A stretch of 13,589 nucleotides of DNA from NCBI GenBank assembly GCA_045540055.1, contig JAZQGO010000027.1, positions 1 through 13,589 of the forward strand, given 5' to 3'. A program made the position numbers and the translations under genes. Positions 5,311-12,742 of this stretch are shown here, piece after piece; the first letter of the stretch is position 1, and every line of letters begins with the position of its first letter. The DNA is from SIG565 sp045540055 (GTDB taxonomy: Bacteria > Bacillota > Clostridia > Oscillospirales > Acutalibacteraceae). The notes beneath the pieces were generated by a model, which saw only the letters and a list, made by a program, of their open reading frames with translations, had not been told where the DNA came from and ran no database searches.

Positions 5311-6722
5311 TATATAGATTCAACCTTTATAATATTTGTGTTGCCCGACTTGCCGTCGGTAACACCTCCCGTAATAACAATTTTTTTGCCCTTAACGAGA
5401 CCCAAGGTCTGCTGTGTCAGCTTCATCGCAGTATAGAAAAGAACATCGGTTGAATAAAGCTCCTCACACATTATCGGTGTAACACCCCATGACAGCGCCA
5501 ACTTTCGCCAGGTCTTGTCACTTGTTGTAATACCCACAATATCCATCGGGGCACGGAAACGTGATACCATACGCGCCGTCATACCCGAAAGCGAGCAGAC
5601 CGCTATTGCCGACGCATCGATATCTATTGCCATACCGCAGGTGGCGTGTGAAATAGCGTCAACAGTATTGCGGATCTGAAACTCTGAATTGCGAAAACGC
5701 TTGGCATAATGAATGTTTTTTTCAGTATACTCGGCTATCTGCGACATGGTTTTTATTGCTAAAACAGGATGTCTACCCGCCGCCGTCTCGCCCGAAAGCA
5801 TTATGGCACTTGTACCGTCATAAACGGCATTGGCGACATCTGAAATCTCGGCACGTGTCGGACGCGCGTTGTAAATCATTGACTCAAGCATCTCGGTTGC
5901 CGTTATAACCCTCTTGCCCATCATTCGACATTTGGTTATCAGTTTTTTCTGAACGGCAGGCAGTTCTTCAAAGGGTATCTCAACACCCATATCGCCTCTG
6001 CCTATCATAATGCCTGTACACTGGCTGCAGATATCCTCAATGTTATCAATGCCCGATTGATTTTCTATTTTTGCAATCAGGTCGATATCTTCACCGCCGT
6101 TAGCATCTAGAAACTGCCTGACATCAACTAAATCCTGCTTACAGGAAACAAATGAACAGGCAACAAAATCTATGCCGTGCTCAATACCGAAAAGCAAATC
6201 GGCCTTATCCTGCTCGCTTAAATAGGTCTGCTTTAAAACCTTATTCGGAAAACTCATACTCTTGCGATCACTTAGCATCCCACCGATAACGACGGTGCAT
6301 ATAATATCGTTGCCGCTGATTTTTTCTACCTTAAACTCAAGCAGACCGTTATTTACAAGTATTCGGTCATCTACGCTTAAATCTTTAGCAAGGTTTTTAT
6401 ATGTGACCGATACCCTCGTTTTGTCCCCTAAGACCTCATCGGTCGTAAAAATAAAGGTGTCACCCTTATTTAATTCTATTTTGCCGTCGGCAAAGGTTTT
6501 GATGCGGTATTCAGGGCCTTTGGTGTCAAGCAAAATGGCGATAGGTAGGCCAAGCTCACTTCTCGCCTTCTTGACGGTATTGATACGCTCAAGATGCTCT
6601 TTATGTGTATTGTGAGAAAAGTTCATTCTCGCTACATTCATCCCCGCCAAACACATTTCTCTGATGGTTTTTTCATCAGAACAGGCAGGTCCTATTGTAC
6701 ATACGATTTTTGTCTTACGCAT
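5310..6722 (-). CDS. pyk: Pyruvate kinase
   Basis: Converts phosphoenolpyruvate plus ADP to pyruvate plus ATP, the last step of glycolysis; cytoplasmic tetramer. At 470 aa it is the standard bacterial length without the extra PEP-utiliser-like domain found in Bacillus enzymes. The N-terminal block is TKIVCTIGPA (4-13). DTKGPE at 66-71 has the glutamate (E71) that marks K+-dependent enzymes. The B domain covers roughly 72-170. Catalytic lysine is K218 in AKIEN, Mg ligands are E220 and D244 (GRGDMGVE), and T274 sits in ITATEMLESM. The C-terminal allosteric domain begins near 345. Start ATG at 6722 has AAGGAGT eight bases upstream. It lies 24 nt after the lactate-permease-family gene with no terminator between, so both are probably co-transcribed. 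Confidence 0.97.
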   Translation of the reverse strand: MRKTKIVCTIGPACSDEKTIREMCLAGMNVARMNFSHNTHKEHLERINTVKKARSELGLPIAILLDTKGPEYRIKTFADGKIELNKGDTFIFTTDEVLGDKTRVSVTYKNLAKDLSVDDRILVNNGLLEFKVEKISGNDIICTVVIGGMLSDRKSMSFPNKVLKQTYLSEQDKADLLFGIEHGIDFVACSFVSCKQDLVDVRQFLDANGGEDIDLIAKIENQSGIDNIEDICSQCTGIMIGRGDMGVEIPFEELPAVQKKLITKCRMMGKRVITATEMLESMIYNARPTRAEISDVANAVYDGTSAIMLSGETAAGRHPVLAIKTMSQIAEYTEKNIHYAKRFRNSEFQIRNTVDAISHATCGMAIDIDASAIAVCSLSGMTARMVSRFRAPMDIVGITTSDKTWRKLALSWGVTPIMCEELYSTDVLFYTAMKLTQQTLGLVKGKKIVITGGVTDGKSGNTNIIKVESI

Positions 6723-6746
6723 AAAATTGACTCCTTAAACTCTATT

Positions 6747-8384
6747 CTAAACTATTATACCTGGCTCAATGCCTAACGCTAAAACAATATAGAAAAACGC
6801 TACAGTTATCAGCGTATAAATAAGCATAGGTATTGCATTTCTTTTAATAAGCTTGCCCTCTCGACCTGTGATACCAATCGTTGCGCTTGCCGCAACGGCA
6901 TTGTTAATGCACACCATATTGCCGACTGCGGCGCCGACGCACTGCATAGAAATAATAAACACCGTCGGCAAATCCAAAACAGTGGCGGCATTATACTGAA
7001 GATTAGAAAACAGATTCATAGAAACGGTGGCAGAACCCGAAACAAAGGAACCCAAAATACCGATAAACGGTGAAATCAGAACATATAAATCCTTGCCAAC
7101 TAAAGCCAACGCATTTGCCATTTCATCCATCATACTGAAGCCGTCGGTATTTTTATATTTCATAATCTCAACCAAAGCCAGACCAAACAGTAGCGCAAGA
7201 GCGGCACCCGAAACCTGTTTAAAGGTATCGCTGAACGCTTGCTTAACACTATTCTTGCTCATTCTATGAAGTTTATTGGTAATAAGCGCCACAATTATAA
7301 AGAAGGTGCCCGGCAGATACGCCCATTTTAAGCTCCAATCGAGCCTTTCAAAACCGAATAGGTTATTTACCGTAATCACAAAGGGCGCACCACCCGTCAG
7401 CAAATCCTTTACGCTTAACTGTGGGATGCGTGTAATAACCAAAATTAAAGAAATAAGCAGATAGGGCGTCCATGCCTTGATAAGTGACATTTTAGATTCG
7501 GCAACATCGGTAACCTTGGTTGTTGCCAGCCAATCTTTATCCCAATCGTCAGGACCCCCGAAATCCCAGTTCTTTTTCGGTATAAGGAACTTATATTTTG
7601 CCGCAAGCACCGTAACCGCAATAGAAAACAGTGACGCCAACAATGAAGCAAATTCATAACCGATAAATATCGAAACCAAAAGAAGCGGCACAGCAAAGGT
7701 TAGTCCCGTAAATATCGCAAAGGGTGCCGCCTGCAAAGCGGGCTTGAAGGATTTTTCTTTGCCGAATATTTTAGTTGTCATCAATAAAACGATAAGCGGT
7801 AAGACTATGCTGACAATAGCGTGCGGCAGTGCTGTCCAGAATGAGAACTGCGAAACAAACGCCTCGTTATCAGCCAAGCCCAGCGCATTTAATGCAGCAG
7901 TAACAGGGGTACCGACAGCTCCAAAGGAAACAGCGGTCGAATCAAAAATCAAGGTTATCATAGCGGCCGCCATGGGTGGAAAGCCAAGGCAAACCAGTAA
8001 CGGACCTGCCAATGCCGCAGGTGTGCCGAAGCCTGCGGCAGCCTCGATAAAAGAGCAGAACGAAAAACCTATAATGCATGCCTGCACCCGTTTATCAGGA
8101 CAAATATTCATAAAGCCGCGGTTGATTGCCGCCGTAGCACCCGAGGCTTTCAAGGTATTCATAAGCAAAATTGCGCCGCTGATAATAATTAAAACATCGA
8201 CTGCATTTAACATTCCGTAAAACACAGTAGCCAGCAATTCGCCAATCGATATGTTCCAAAAAAAGAAACCGAACACAACGGCCAAGCCTAATGATACTAA
8301 CAGACTCCGCTTTGCAGGCCAATTTAAAATCAGCATTAAAACTAATGTTATAACAATGGGGATAAACGCTAAAAACGCCAACAC
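6747..8384 (-). CDS. lctP: L-lactate permease (LctP/LldP family)
   Basis: Polytopic membrane carrier of 545 aa, the normal size of the lactate permease family, with about a dozen hydrophobic segments. These proteins carry lactate or glycolate with protons. Recognisable family blocks are CSFIEAAAGFGTPAALAGPL near 109-128, FDSTAVSFGAVGTPV near 147-161, and the C-terminal CVGAAVGNMVCINNAVAA and TGREGKLIKRNAIP near 482-518. The start is GTG at 8384 with GGAGGTA seven bases upstream. It is followed 24 nt later by pyk, which suggests co-expression of organic-acid exchange with pyruvate production. Direction (uptake or export) and exact substrate are not shown. No convincing promoter is seen in the decayed YitT sequence upstream, so transcription may come from the yitT promoter. 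Confidence 0.92.
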   Translation of the reverse strand: MLAFLAFIPIVITLVLMLILNWPAKRSLLVSLGLAVVFGFFFWNISIGELLATVFYGMLNAVDVLIIISGAILLMNTLKASGATAAINRGFMNICPDKRVQACIIGFSFCSFIEAAAGFGTPAALAGPLLVCLGFPPMAAAMITLIFDSTAVSFGAVGTPVTAALNALGLADNEAFVSQFSFWTALPHAIVSIVLPLIVLLMTTKIFGKEKSFKPALQAAPFAIFTGLTFAVPLLLVSIFIGYEFASLLASLFSIAVTVLAAKYKFLIPKKNWDFGGPDDWDKDWLATTKVTDVAESKMSLIKAWTPYLLISLILVITRIPQLSVKDLLTGGAPFVITVNNLFGFERLDWSLKWAYLPGTFFIIVALITNKLHRMSKNSVKQAFSDTFKQVSGAALALLFGLALVEIMKYKNTDGFSMMDEMANALALVGKDLYVLISPFIGILGSFVSGSATVSMNLFSNLQYNAATVLDLPTVFIISMQCVGAAVGNMVCINNAVAASATIGITGREGKLIKRNAIPMLIYTLITVAFFYIVLALGIEPGIIV

Positions 8385-8793
8385 GATAAATACCTCCGAA
8401 ATTTAAGCCTCTTAATGCACCTACGTATCAATAACCAACGATAAGGGTTGTTTTTTAATAGTATGCGACATAAAATTAAAATAATTGGCAGGTTATGATA
8501 TATTTCGGGTGGTTTTACATAAAAAAGATACGTAAGAATCGAGTAACCCATACTGCAACAAACAGTTTTGAAGCCTGTATCCTTACCGAAAATCGCAAAA
8601 CCAAGAACAAGCAAAATGACATTCAGAATCCATATCCAAGCGCCTGCGCTTACAGGGGCTATGCCACTCAGCACCGTACATATACCCGTAACGCCGACGG
8701 TTGAGAAGCCGTTGGTGTTTTAAAGAAGGAAACACCCACAGACAAAAGAATCATTCCTAAATTCATCATTAAAAATCCCCTTAATTTTTTCAT
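8369..8793 (-). pseudogene. Frameshifted and truncated YitT-family membrane protein
   Basis: The ATG at 8793 (AGGGG eight bases before) starts MKKLRGFLMMNLGMILLSVG...FFKTP. One base is then missing at 8714-8715. Shifting frame restores NGFSTVGVTGICTVLSGIAP and then ILNVILLVLGFAIFGKDTGFKTV, a clear N-terminal match to YitT/DUF161 membrane proteins (G..S.GG..GIA...., N...L..G....GK.FG.KT). The original frame stops after about 42 codons. The second frame loses family similarity after about YHNLPI and ends at 8369, overlapping the lctP start. YitT proteins are normally well over 200 aa, so roughly the last two thirds are gone. Two independent lesions argue for real decay, although the single-base shift alone could be a sequencing error. 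Confidence 0.75.
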
Positions 8794-8826
8794 AAAAGCA
8801 TCCCCTAAAGCTTGGTTTCCATGAGT

Positions 8827-8835
8827 ATTATAACA
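8827..8835 (-). promoter_or_regulatory. Extended -10 promoter of yitT pseudogene / lctP
   Basis: Minus-strand TGTTATAAT (TATAAT at 8827-8832) about 33 nt before the ATG at 8793. No good -35 is seen at 16-18 bp; the TG extension may compensate. It may now serve lctP-pyk. Confidence 0.5.
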
Positions 8836-8867
8836 CTAAATATTCAATACATATTTTATCATTAAAT

Positions 8868-8893
8868 AAAAAAAGCTCCGGCTAAGCCGGAGC
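8868..8893 (-). terminator. Terminator of the 20-aa peptide gene
   Basis: Minus strand: GCTCCGGC/GCCGGAGC stem with TTA loop followed by seven T. It starts eight bases after the peptide stop codon and isolates this gene from yitT-lctP. Confidence 0.9.
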
Positions 8894-8901
8894 AAACCAA
8901 T

Positions 8902-8964
8902 TTAGCAACCAAAACATCCCATGATGATTTCAAAAATATCACAGCCAAAAATCTTAAAACACAT
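8902..8964 (-). CDS. 20-residue cysteine-rich peptide (micro-gene)
   Basis: ATG at 8964 opens a 20-codon frame, MCFKIFGCDIFEIIMGCFGC, ending in TAA at 8902-8904. It has four cysteines (2, 8, 17, 20), two FGC motifs and a hydrophobic middle with D9 and E12. Support for it being real is the transcription unit: extended -10 promoter (9009-9017), a leader of about 38 nt, a near-perfect Shine-Dalgarno AAGGAGG (8974-8980) nine bases before the ATG, and a strong terminator eight bases after the stop. I do not recognise the family. Possible roles (inference): metal- or cluster-binding peptide, small membrane peptide, regulator or precursor peptide; no maturation enzyme is adjacent. Being so short it would be missed by standard gene finders. 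It is not SCIFF, which is about 45 aa with six cysteines. Confidence 0.7.
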   Translation of the reverse strand: MCFKIFGCDIFEIIMGCFGC

Positions 8965-9008
8965 TAGAAAAGTCCTCCTTTATTTTTTGTCATAGCTAAG
9001 ACAATAAG

Positions 9009-9017
9009 ATTATAACA
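9009..9017 (-). promoter_or_regulatory. Extended -10 promoter of the peptide gene
   Basis: Minus-strand TGTTATAAT (TATAAT at 9009-9014). The -35 region is A/T-rich without a consensus hexamer. The same TGTTATAAT string precedes the yitT pseudogene. Confidence 0.65.
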
Positions 9018-9097
9018 TATACACACTTAAAAATATGCAGATGAATATTGGAAGACAAATAGTTTGAAAAATATAATAAAAACATTTAAAAAATTGT

Positions 9098-9121
9098 AAA
9101 TCCCCGAGTAATCGGGGATTT
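9098..9121 (-). terminator. Terminator after the deacetylase gene
   Basis: Ten-bp stem AAATCCCCGA/TCGGGGATTT with loop GTAA. On the minus strand TACAATTTTTTAAA follows; on the plus strand GTTTTTATT follows, so it may work both ways. It begins about 14 bases after the deacetylase stop. Confidence 0.75.
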
Positions 9122-9135
9122 GTTTTTATTGTGCA

Positions 9136-9963
9136 TCACAGATAAAGTGTCTGGCCGCCCTTGACACAATATGTTTTGCCGCCTTTGCAAAACCAGACAT
9201 CTATCGCTGACGGATTATGTATAATATTTTTATCGACTCCTGTCTGAAGATTTTCATACGCCTTTACATAGTCATATATTTCTATGTTGGTAGCATACCA
9301 GACATCATCCCTGCCACCAATATATTCGGCAAATTCTTCGATGACATTCCAGTTGTCGTTGTTATCAAACTCATAGCTGTGTCCCCAAAGATAGAACAGC
9401 CAATTCTCGCTGATATATCTTGTTTTCTCCTCGACAAACTTCTTTGCCAATTCCATAAGTCGTGGGTTGTTGTGGTGGCAGGTTGTACCAAGCGCAAGCC
9501 AATTTTCAGGGAATCTGAAATCCTCGGTAGTCTTGGTTGTTCTTGAATAGCAGATACCGCATTTTTCGAGTGCGGCTATTACCTGCTCATTATATGTTCC
9601 AAAAGGATATGCCATTCCTCTTGCCAGAGTCCCGTACTGCGTTTCGATGTTTTTTCTGTCCTCAAGCATCTCGACTAATATTTCATCGGGTTTTAGTCTG
9701 TCTAAAAAGGGGTGTGTTAACGCATGGGCCGCAACCTCGTGGCCTGAACCCATATAGAGCTCTTTTGCCTCTGACAGCTTCATTCTGCCGTAAAACCTTT
9801 CCCTCTCAGCATCTTCTGGCAGATAAAGACCAGTATTGATATTGAAGGTTGCCTTTAGCCCGTGATTGTTTAAAATACCTATCAGCCTGATATCCTGAAC
9901 CACGCCATCATCATAGCTTAGGGTAAGCACCTTTGATTTACCATCTTTTAATTTCATATACAT
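9136..9963 (-). CDS. Polysaccharide deacetylase (NodB) family protein, cytoplasmic
   Basis: Carbohydrate esterase family 4-type fold, 275 aa. Motif 1 is TLSYDDG (14-20) with the catalytic-base and metal aspartates D18 and D19. Motif 2 is HEVAAHALTH (75-84) with metal histidines H80 and H84. Motif 3 is RGMAYPFGTYN (115-125). WGHSYEF (193-199) supplies a late histidine, H195. The metal site therefore looks complete. There is no signal peptide or membrane anchor, unlike peptidoglycan deacetylases of this family, so the substrate may be a soluble or intracellular sugar derivative; this is inference. The last 25 residues contain two GGKTYCVKGGQT-like turns of unknown role. Start ATG at 9963 has AAAGGAGG eight bases upstream; an alternative ATG lies two codons in. 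It is monocistronic, with a TATAAT box near 9990 and a terminator downstream. Confidence 0.88.
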   Translation of the reverse strand: MYMKLKDGKSKVLTLSYDDGVVQDIRLIGILNNHGLKATFNINTGLYLPEDAERERFYGRMKLSEAKELYMGSGHEVAAHALTHPFLDRLKPDEILVEMLEDRKNIETQYGTLARGMAYPFGTYNEQVIAALEKCGICYSRTTKTTEDFRFPENWLALGTTCHHNNPRLMELAKKFVEEKTRYISENWLFYLWGHSYEFDNNDNWNVIEEFAEYIGGRDDVWYATNIEIYDYVKAYENLQTGVDKNIIHNPSAIDVWFCKGGKTYCVKGGQTLYL

Positions 9964-9989
9964 AACAATATCCTCCTTTGCCTGTGTGT

Positions 9990-9995
9990 ATTATA
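9990..9995 (-). promoter_or_regulatory. Candidate -10 box of the deacetylase gene
   Basis: Minus-strand TATAAT 26 bases before the ATG at 9963; no convincing -35 hexamer at 16-18 bp. Confidence 0.4.
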
Positions 9996-10025
9996 ATTGC
10001 ACAATATTTGTTGAGTATTTATTGT

Positions 10026-10060
10026 AAAAAATTCTGAATACATAGGTGTTCAGGATTTTT
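10026..10060 (-). terminator. putP terminator
   Basis: Minus strand: AAAAATCCTGAA, loop, TTCAGAATTTTTTAC, a stem with one mismatch followed by a six-T run, starting 17 bases after the putP stop. Confidence 0.7.
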
Positions 10061-10077
10061 ATCAGCCTTAATAAAAT

Positions 10078-11649
10078 TTAAAGCGTATCGGATTTTCCAA
10101 GGCGAACCGCCTCAAAGTCCTCAAGAATTTCTTTAGAAGGCGCCTTTGTAAGCAATGAAACCACTATTATACACAGTGAAGAGAATATGAATGCGGGCAA
10201 CAACTCATAGATTGCAAAAATACCGCCAAGCTGGCTGATAACAAGCTTCCAAAAGAATACCATGCCTGCGCCGCCGATCATACCTGCAATAGCACCTGCT
10301 TTGTTGATGCGTTTCCAGAACAAACAGAAAATCATAAGCGGTCCGAAGGTGGCGCCAAAGCCTGCCCACGCGAATGATACTATCTGGAATATAACACTTT
10401 TTTCATCCAAAGCAATAATTATACCAATTAACGCCAACACCAAAAGGGTGATACGGGAAACGGTCATAACCTGCTTGTCGCTAGCGTTTTTCTTAAAGAT
10501 ACCCTGGAATATATTTTTAGAAAATGCCGAAGCGGCGATAAGCAGATACGAGTCGGATGAGCTGATTGTTGCCGCTAAAATGCCTGCCATAACAAAGCCT
10601 GCTAAAAGCGCCGGCAGAGAGCTTGTTGACAAGGTGATGAAAATGTTTTCGGCAGCCGATTTTGTAAGATGAGCCGTCGGGAAAAGCTGACGACCTACGA
10701 TACCAATAAATACAGCCACTGCGAGTGAAATAACAACCCATACGGTTGCAATACGGCGAGAACGCTTAAGCTCCTCTTCCTTGCGGATAGCCATAAAGCG
10801 AAGCAATACCTGCGGCATACCAAAGTAGCCAAGACCCCAAGCCAGCATAGAGCAGATGGTTAAGAAGCCATAATCAGAGGCTTCGCCGAATACCGGTTTG
10901 CCGGCTTGGACAATTTGCTGACCGTTAGCATCCAAGGCAGGAGTTGCCAAACCGAAGAACTCTAAAAAGCCGGGAATTTCTCTCGCATTATCTAAAACTG
11001 CGTTAAAGCCGCCCGCCCGTACCGTTCCTATTACGACGATTACTGTAAGTGCCACAACCATTATGATAGACTGCATAAAGTCTGAAACACTTTCAGCAAG
11101 GAAGCCGCCGAGCAGAGTGTATAACAACACAAAGGCCGCACCGACAATCATCATAGTAACATAGGGTGCACCAAACAGGGTCGAGAACAGCTTACCGCAG
11201 GTAACAAAGCAACTTGCCGCATAAACAGTAAAGAAGATTAAAATAAAAGCACCTGCAATAAACATAATTGTCTTTTTGTTCTCTCTAAATCGGTTAGAGA
11301 AAAATTCAGGCAGTGTGATAGAGTTATTTGCTCTTACACTGTATCTTCTTAAACGCCTAGAAACGACCAACCAGTTAATATAGGTACCTAGCGCAAGTCC
11401 GATAGCTGTCCACGCAGCATCCGCAAGACCGCACCAGTAAGCAACGCCCGGCAAACCCATCAGAAGCCAACCACTCATATCCGAAGCTTCGGCACTCATT
11501 GCCGTAACCCACGGACCAAGCGAACGACCGCCAAGGAAGTATTCCTCAGAGTTTTTATTTGCGCGCTTTGCGTAAAGCACGCCAATTCCGATAACTATCA
11601 TCATATATACGAACATAGCAATCAAAATTTGTATAGTATTTCCATCCAC
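10078..11649 (-). CDS. putP: Sodium/proline symporter (PutP, SSS family)
   Basis: Inner-membrane Na+-coupled L-proline uptake carrier, 523 aa, close to the E. coli length of 502, with about 13 hydrophobic segments of the LeuT-like fold. The Na+/proline site block SAEASDMSGWLLMGLPG (52-68) corresponds to the E. coli segment with Asp55 and Ser57 (here D57, S59). ISSSDSYLLIAASAFSKNIF, in the region of TM9, and QVLLRFMA are also typical. An insertion in the middle (PALDANGQQIVQAGKPVFGE) matches an extracellular loop seen in other PutP proteins. I chose the GTG at 11649 (MDGNTIQ), nine bases after AGGAGG (11659-11664), not the GTG at 11682, which has no such site. Two candidate promoters lie upstream (11700-11728 and 11778-11806). 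Proline can serve as osmoprotectant or fermentation substrate; no prolyl catabolic gene is adjacent. Confidence 0.95.
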   Translation of the reverse strand: MDGNTIQILIAMFVYMMIVIGIGVLYAKRANKNSEEYFLGGRSLGPWVTAMSAEASDMSGWLLMGLPGVAYWCGLADAAWTAIGLALGTYINWLVVSRRLRRYSVRANNSITLPEFFSNRFRENKKTIMFIAGAFILIFFTVYAASCFVTCGKLFSTLFGAPYVTMMIVGAAFVLLYTLLGGFLAESVSDFMQSIIMVVALTVIVVIGTVRAGGFNAVLDNAREIPGFLEFFGLATPALDANGQQIVQAGKPVFGEASDYGFLTICSMLAWGLGYFGMPQVLLRFMAIRKEEELKRSRRIATVWVVISLAVAVFIGIVGRQLFPTAHLTKSAAENIFITLSTSSLPALLAGFVMAGILAATISSSDSYLLIAASAFSKNIFQGIFKKNASDKQVMTVSRITLLVLALIGIIIALDEKSVIFQIVSFAWAGFGATFGPLMIFCLFWKRINKAGAIAGMIGGAGMVFFWKLVISQLGGIFAIYELLPAFIFSSLCIIVVSLLTKAPSKEILEDFEAVRLGKSDTL

Positions 11650-11699
11650 AACTATAAACCTCCTGCTTAAGTAAAAACCCACTTAAAAATATTATTTAT

Positions 11700-11728
11700 A
11701 TAATAACAGAAAATGCCATACATTGCAA
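11700..11728 (-). promoter_or_regulatory. Proximal putP promoter candidate
   Basis: Minus-strand TTGCAA (11723-11728), 17-bp spacer, TATTAT (11700-11705), about 50 nt before the GTG. A short AAGT/ACTT hairpin lies between it and the RBS. Confidence 0.5.
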
Positions 11729-11777
11729 CAAAAAATCATAAATAAGCGTAAATCACTTTCTCACCGCCCGTGTGTAT

Positions 11778-11806
11778 TATATAGTATATAAGCGGTGGAG
11801 GCGCAA
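11778..11806 (-). promoter_or_regulatory. Distal putP promoter, cassette copy A
   Basis: Minus-strand TTGCGC (11801-11806), 17-bp spacer, TATATA (11778-11783) running into TATAAT. The spacer CTCCACCGCTTATATAC is clearly related to the spacers of the promoters at 12537-12565 and 13224-13252. It directly abuts the palindrome array at 11812. Confidence 0.55.
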
Positions 11807-11811
11807 GGGGA

Positions 11812-11970
11812 AGTGATATTAAAACCTACGGTTTCAGTGATATTCAATAAGGTGCGTAGCACCGTCATTCTTCGTAGCAAGATTTATCTTGCGAAGAAAT
11901 ATTCGCCGCCAAAACTCGCGAAGCGAATATCACTGCGAAGCAATATAACTCGCCGTAGGCGAATATAACT
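11812..11970. repeat. Palindrome array A with AGTGATATT linkers
   Basis: Small hairpins separated by AGTGATATT (11812-11820, 11836-11844) on the left and by the reverse type AATATCACT (11926-11934) on the right. Hairpins: AAACC/GGTTT 11822-11834, GGTGC/GCACC 11851-11863, a long nested stem 11868-11898 (TTCTTCG..GCAAGAT/ATCTTGC..GAAGAA), ATTCGC/GCGAAT 11901-11928, then TGC/GCA and CGCC/GGCG units with AATATAACT linkers. Segment 11926-11988 recurs at 13388-13451 with one substitution and one inserted base. Together with the putP leader it explains the gene-free 11650-12016 interval. Confidence 0.75.
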
Positions 11971-12004
11971 AAAAAACTCTTGTTCTTTCGAACAAGAGTT
12001 TTTT
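11971..12004 (-). terminator. Terminator of the DUF3997-like gene
   Basis: Fifteen-bp perfect stem AAAAAACTCTTGTTC/GAACAAGAGTTTTTT with loop TTTC, T-runs on both sides, 12 bases after the stop at 12017. Its left arm belongs to the repeated segment shared with array C. Confidence 0.9.
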
Positions 12005-12016
12005 GGGGACCGACCC

Positions 12017-12514
12017 TCAAAATGGAACCGGTCGAAAAACCTGATTTTCTTTATTTTTTAATTTATTTGGATCACTTCTGGTTGAAATCCATTCGCCAAG
12101 TCCTACTACGCTCAATTCCCTGCAAGCAGATTCAAATTCCTCTTGCGATTTATAAGGACCATATATATTTGTTGAAACGGTATCTACCAAATAATATGAG
12201 GGATTAGAAAAATCATTCGAATTAAAGTTTTCAAAATCAAGTTTTTCGGGGTCAAATTGCTTAACTGCAATATATTGTTCATTATAAGAAAATTCATTAA
12301 TATAGTTTTCAACTGCACAAGAAGTTAAACCTTTTTTGCCGTTTTCTGCTGTAAATTCATAAATACTCTTTTCCGCACATAGCACGATTCTTTCTCTATT
12401 AACTCTTACTATATGGAAGCCGTTTGACATTACATATTCATAATCATCAACCCCGCATCCGCCAAAAGAAGTGGTAATACATACTAATAATAAAATAGAA
12501 ATGATTTTTTTCAT
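12017..12514 (-). CDS. Small lipoprotein, DUF3997-like
   Basis: 165 aa. Residues 1-19 form a lipoprotein signal peptide (MKKIISILLLVCITTSFGGC) with the lipobox SFGGC and predicted lipidated C20. The mature part contains DYEYVMSNGFHIVRVN (24-39), INEFSYNEQYIAVKQ (71-85), YYLVDT and IYGPYKSQEEFESACREL. This order (NGY-x-I-R, then I..I-x-YN..YI-x-VK, then YY-x-x-DT....GPY..EEF...C..L) resembles the Firmicute DUF3997 lipoproteins of unknown function; the match is from memory. ATG at 12514 follows AAAAGGTCGGTGATGAT, nearly identical to the start region of the gene at 13201. The promoter is at 12537-12565. Codon and base use look more A/T-rich than in the metabolic genes. Confidence 0.75.
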   Translation of the reverse strand: MKKIISILLLVCITTSFGGCGVDDYEYVMSNGFHIVRVNRERIVLCAEKSIYEFTAENGKKGLTSCAVENYINEFSYNEQYIAVKQFDPEKLDFENFNSNDFSNPSYYLVDTVSTNIYGPYKSQEEFESACRELSVVGLGEWISTRSDPNKLKNKENQVFRPVPF

Positions 12515-12536
12515 ATCATCACCGACCTTTTAGTGT

Positions 12537-12565
12537 ATTATAGCATAAAAGCGGTGAAGCCGCAA
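12537..12565 (-). promoter_or_regulatory. Promoter cassette copy B
   Basis: Minus-strand TTGCGG (12560-12565), 17-bp spacer CTTCACCGCTTTTATGC, TATAAT (12537-12542). Followed by ACAC TAAAAGGTCGGTGATGAT and the ATG at 12514; the whole block recurs at 13199-13252. Confidence 0.75.
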
Positions 12566-12656
12566 TACTTCTTCACTATTCACTATTACTTCTTACTTGC
12601 CAAAAATCTCGTTCGTAATGTTTTAGTGAAAAGCGAAGAGTGAAAAGGTAATAAGT
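12566..12656. repeat. Imperfect inverted repeat behind promoter B
   Basis: Left arm TACTTCTTCACTATTCACT (12566-12584 region) and right arm AGTGAAAAGGTAATAAGTA (about 12638-12656) pair imperfectly around a centre near 12610. The TTCACTATTCACTATTACTT wording resembles foldback repeats seen in Clostridia (from memory). It sits between the terminator at 12657-12690 and the promoter at 12537-12565, in the place where arrays stand at the two sister loci. Confidence 0.4.
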
Positions 12657-12690
12657 AAAAATCCCGCCCACTTATGTGAACGGGATTTTT
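12657..12690 (-). terminator. Terminator of the two-TM protein gene
   Basis: Ten-bp stem AAAAATCCCG/CGGGATTTTT with a 14-nt loop containing CAC/GTG; A/T-runs on both sides allow either direction. It lies 52 bases after the stop at 12743. Confidence 0.85.
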
Positions 12691-12742
12691 GGGTAGTTTG
12701 AACTTAATGACACGTAATAAAAGTGCCTGAAAACTGAAACTT

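Noticed and set aside
9217..9839. Plus-strand genes opposite the deacetylase
   Set aside because: They are antisense to a gene with intact catalytic motifs and lack ribosome binding sites.
11650..11682. Upstream GTG start of putP at 11682
   Set aside because: The extension overlaps the AGGAGG that serves the GTG at 11649, has no RBS of its own, and is not part of the PutP family.
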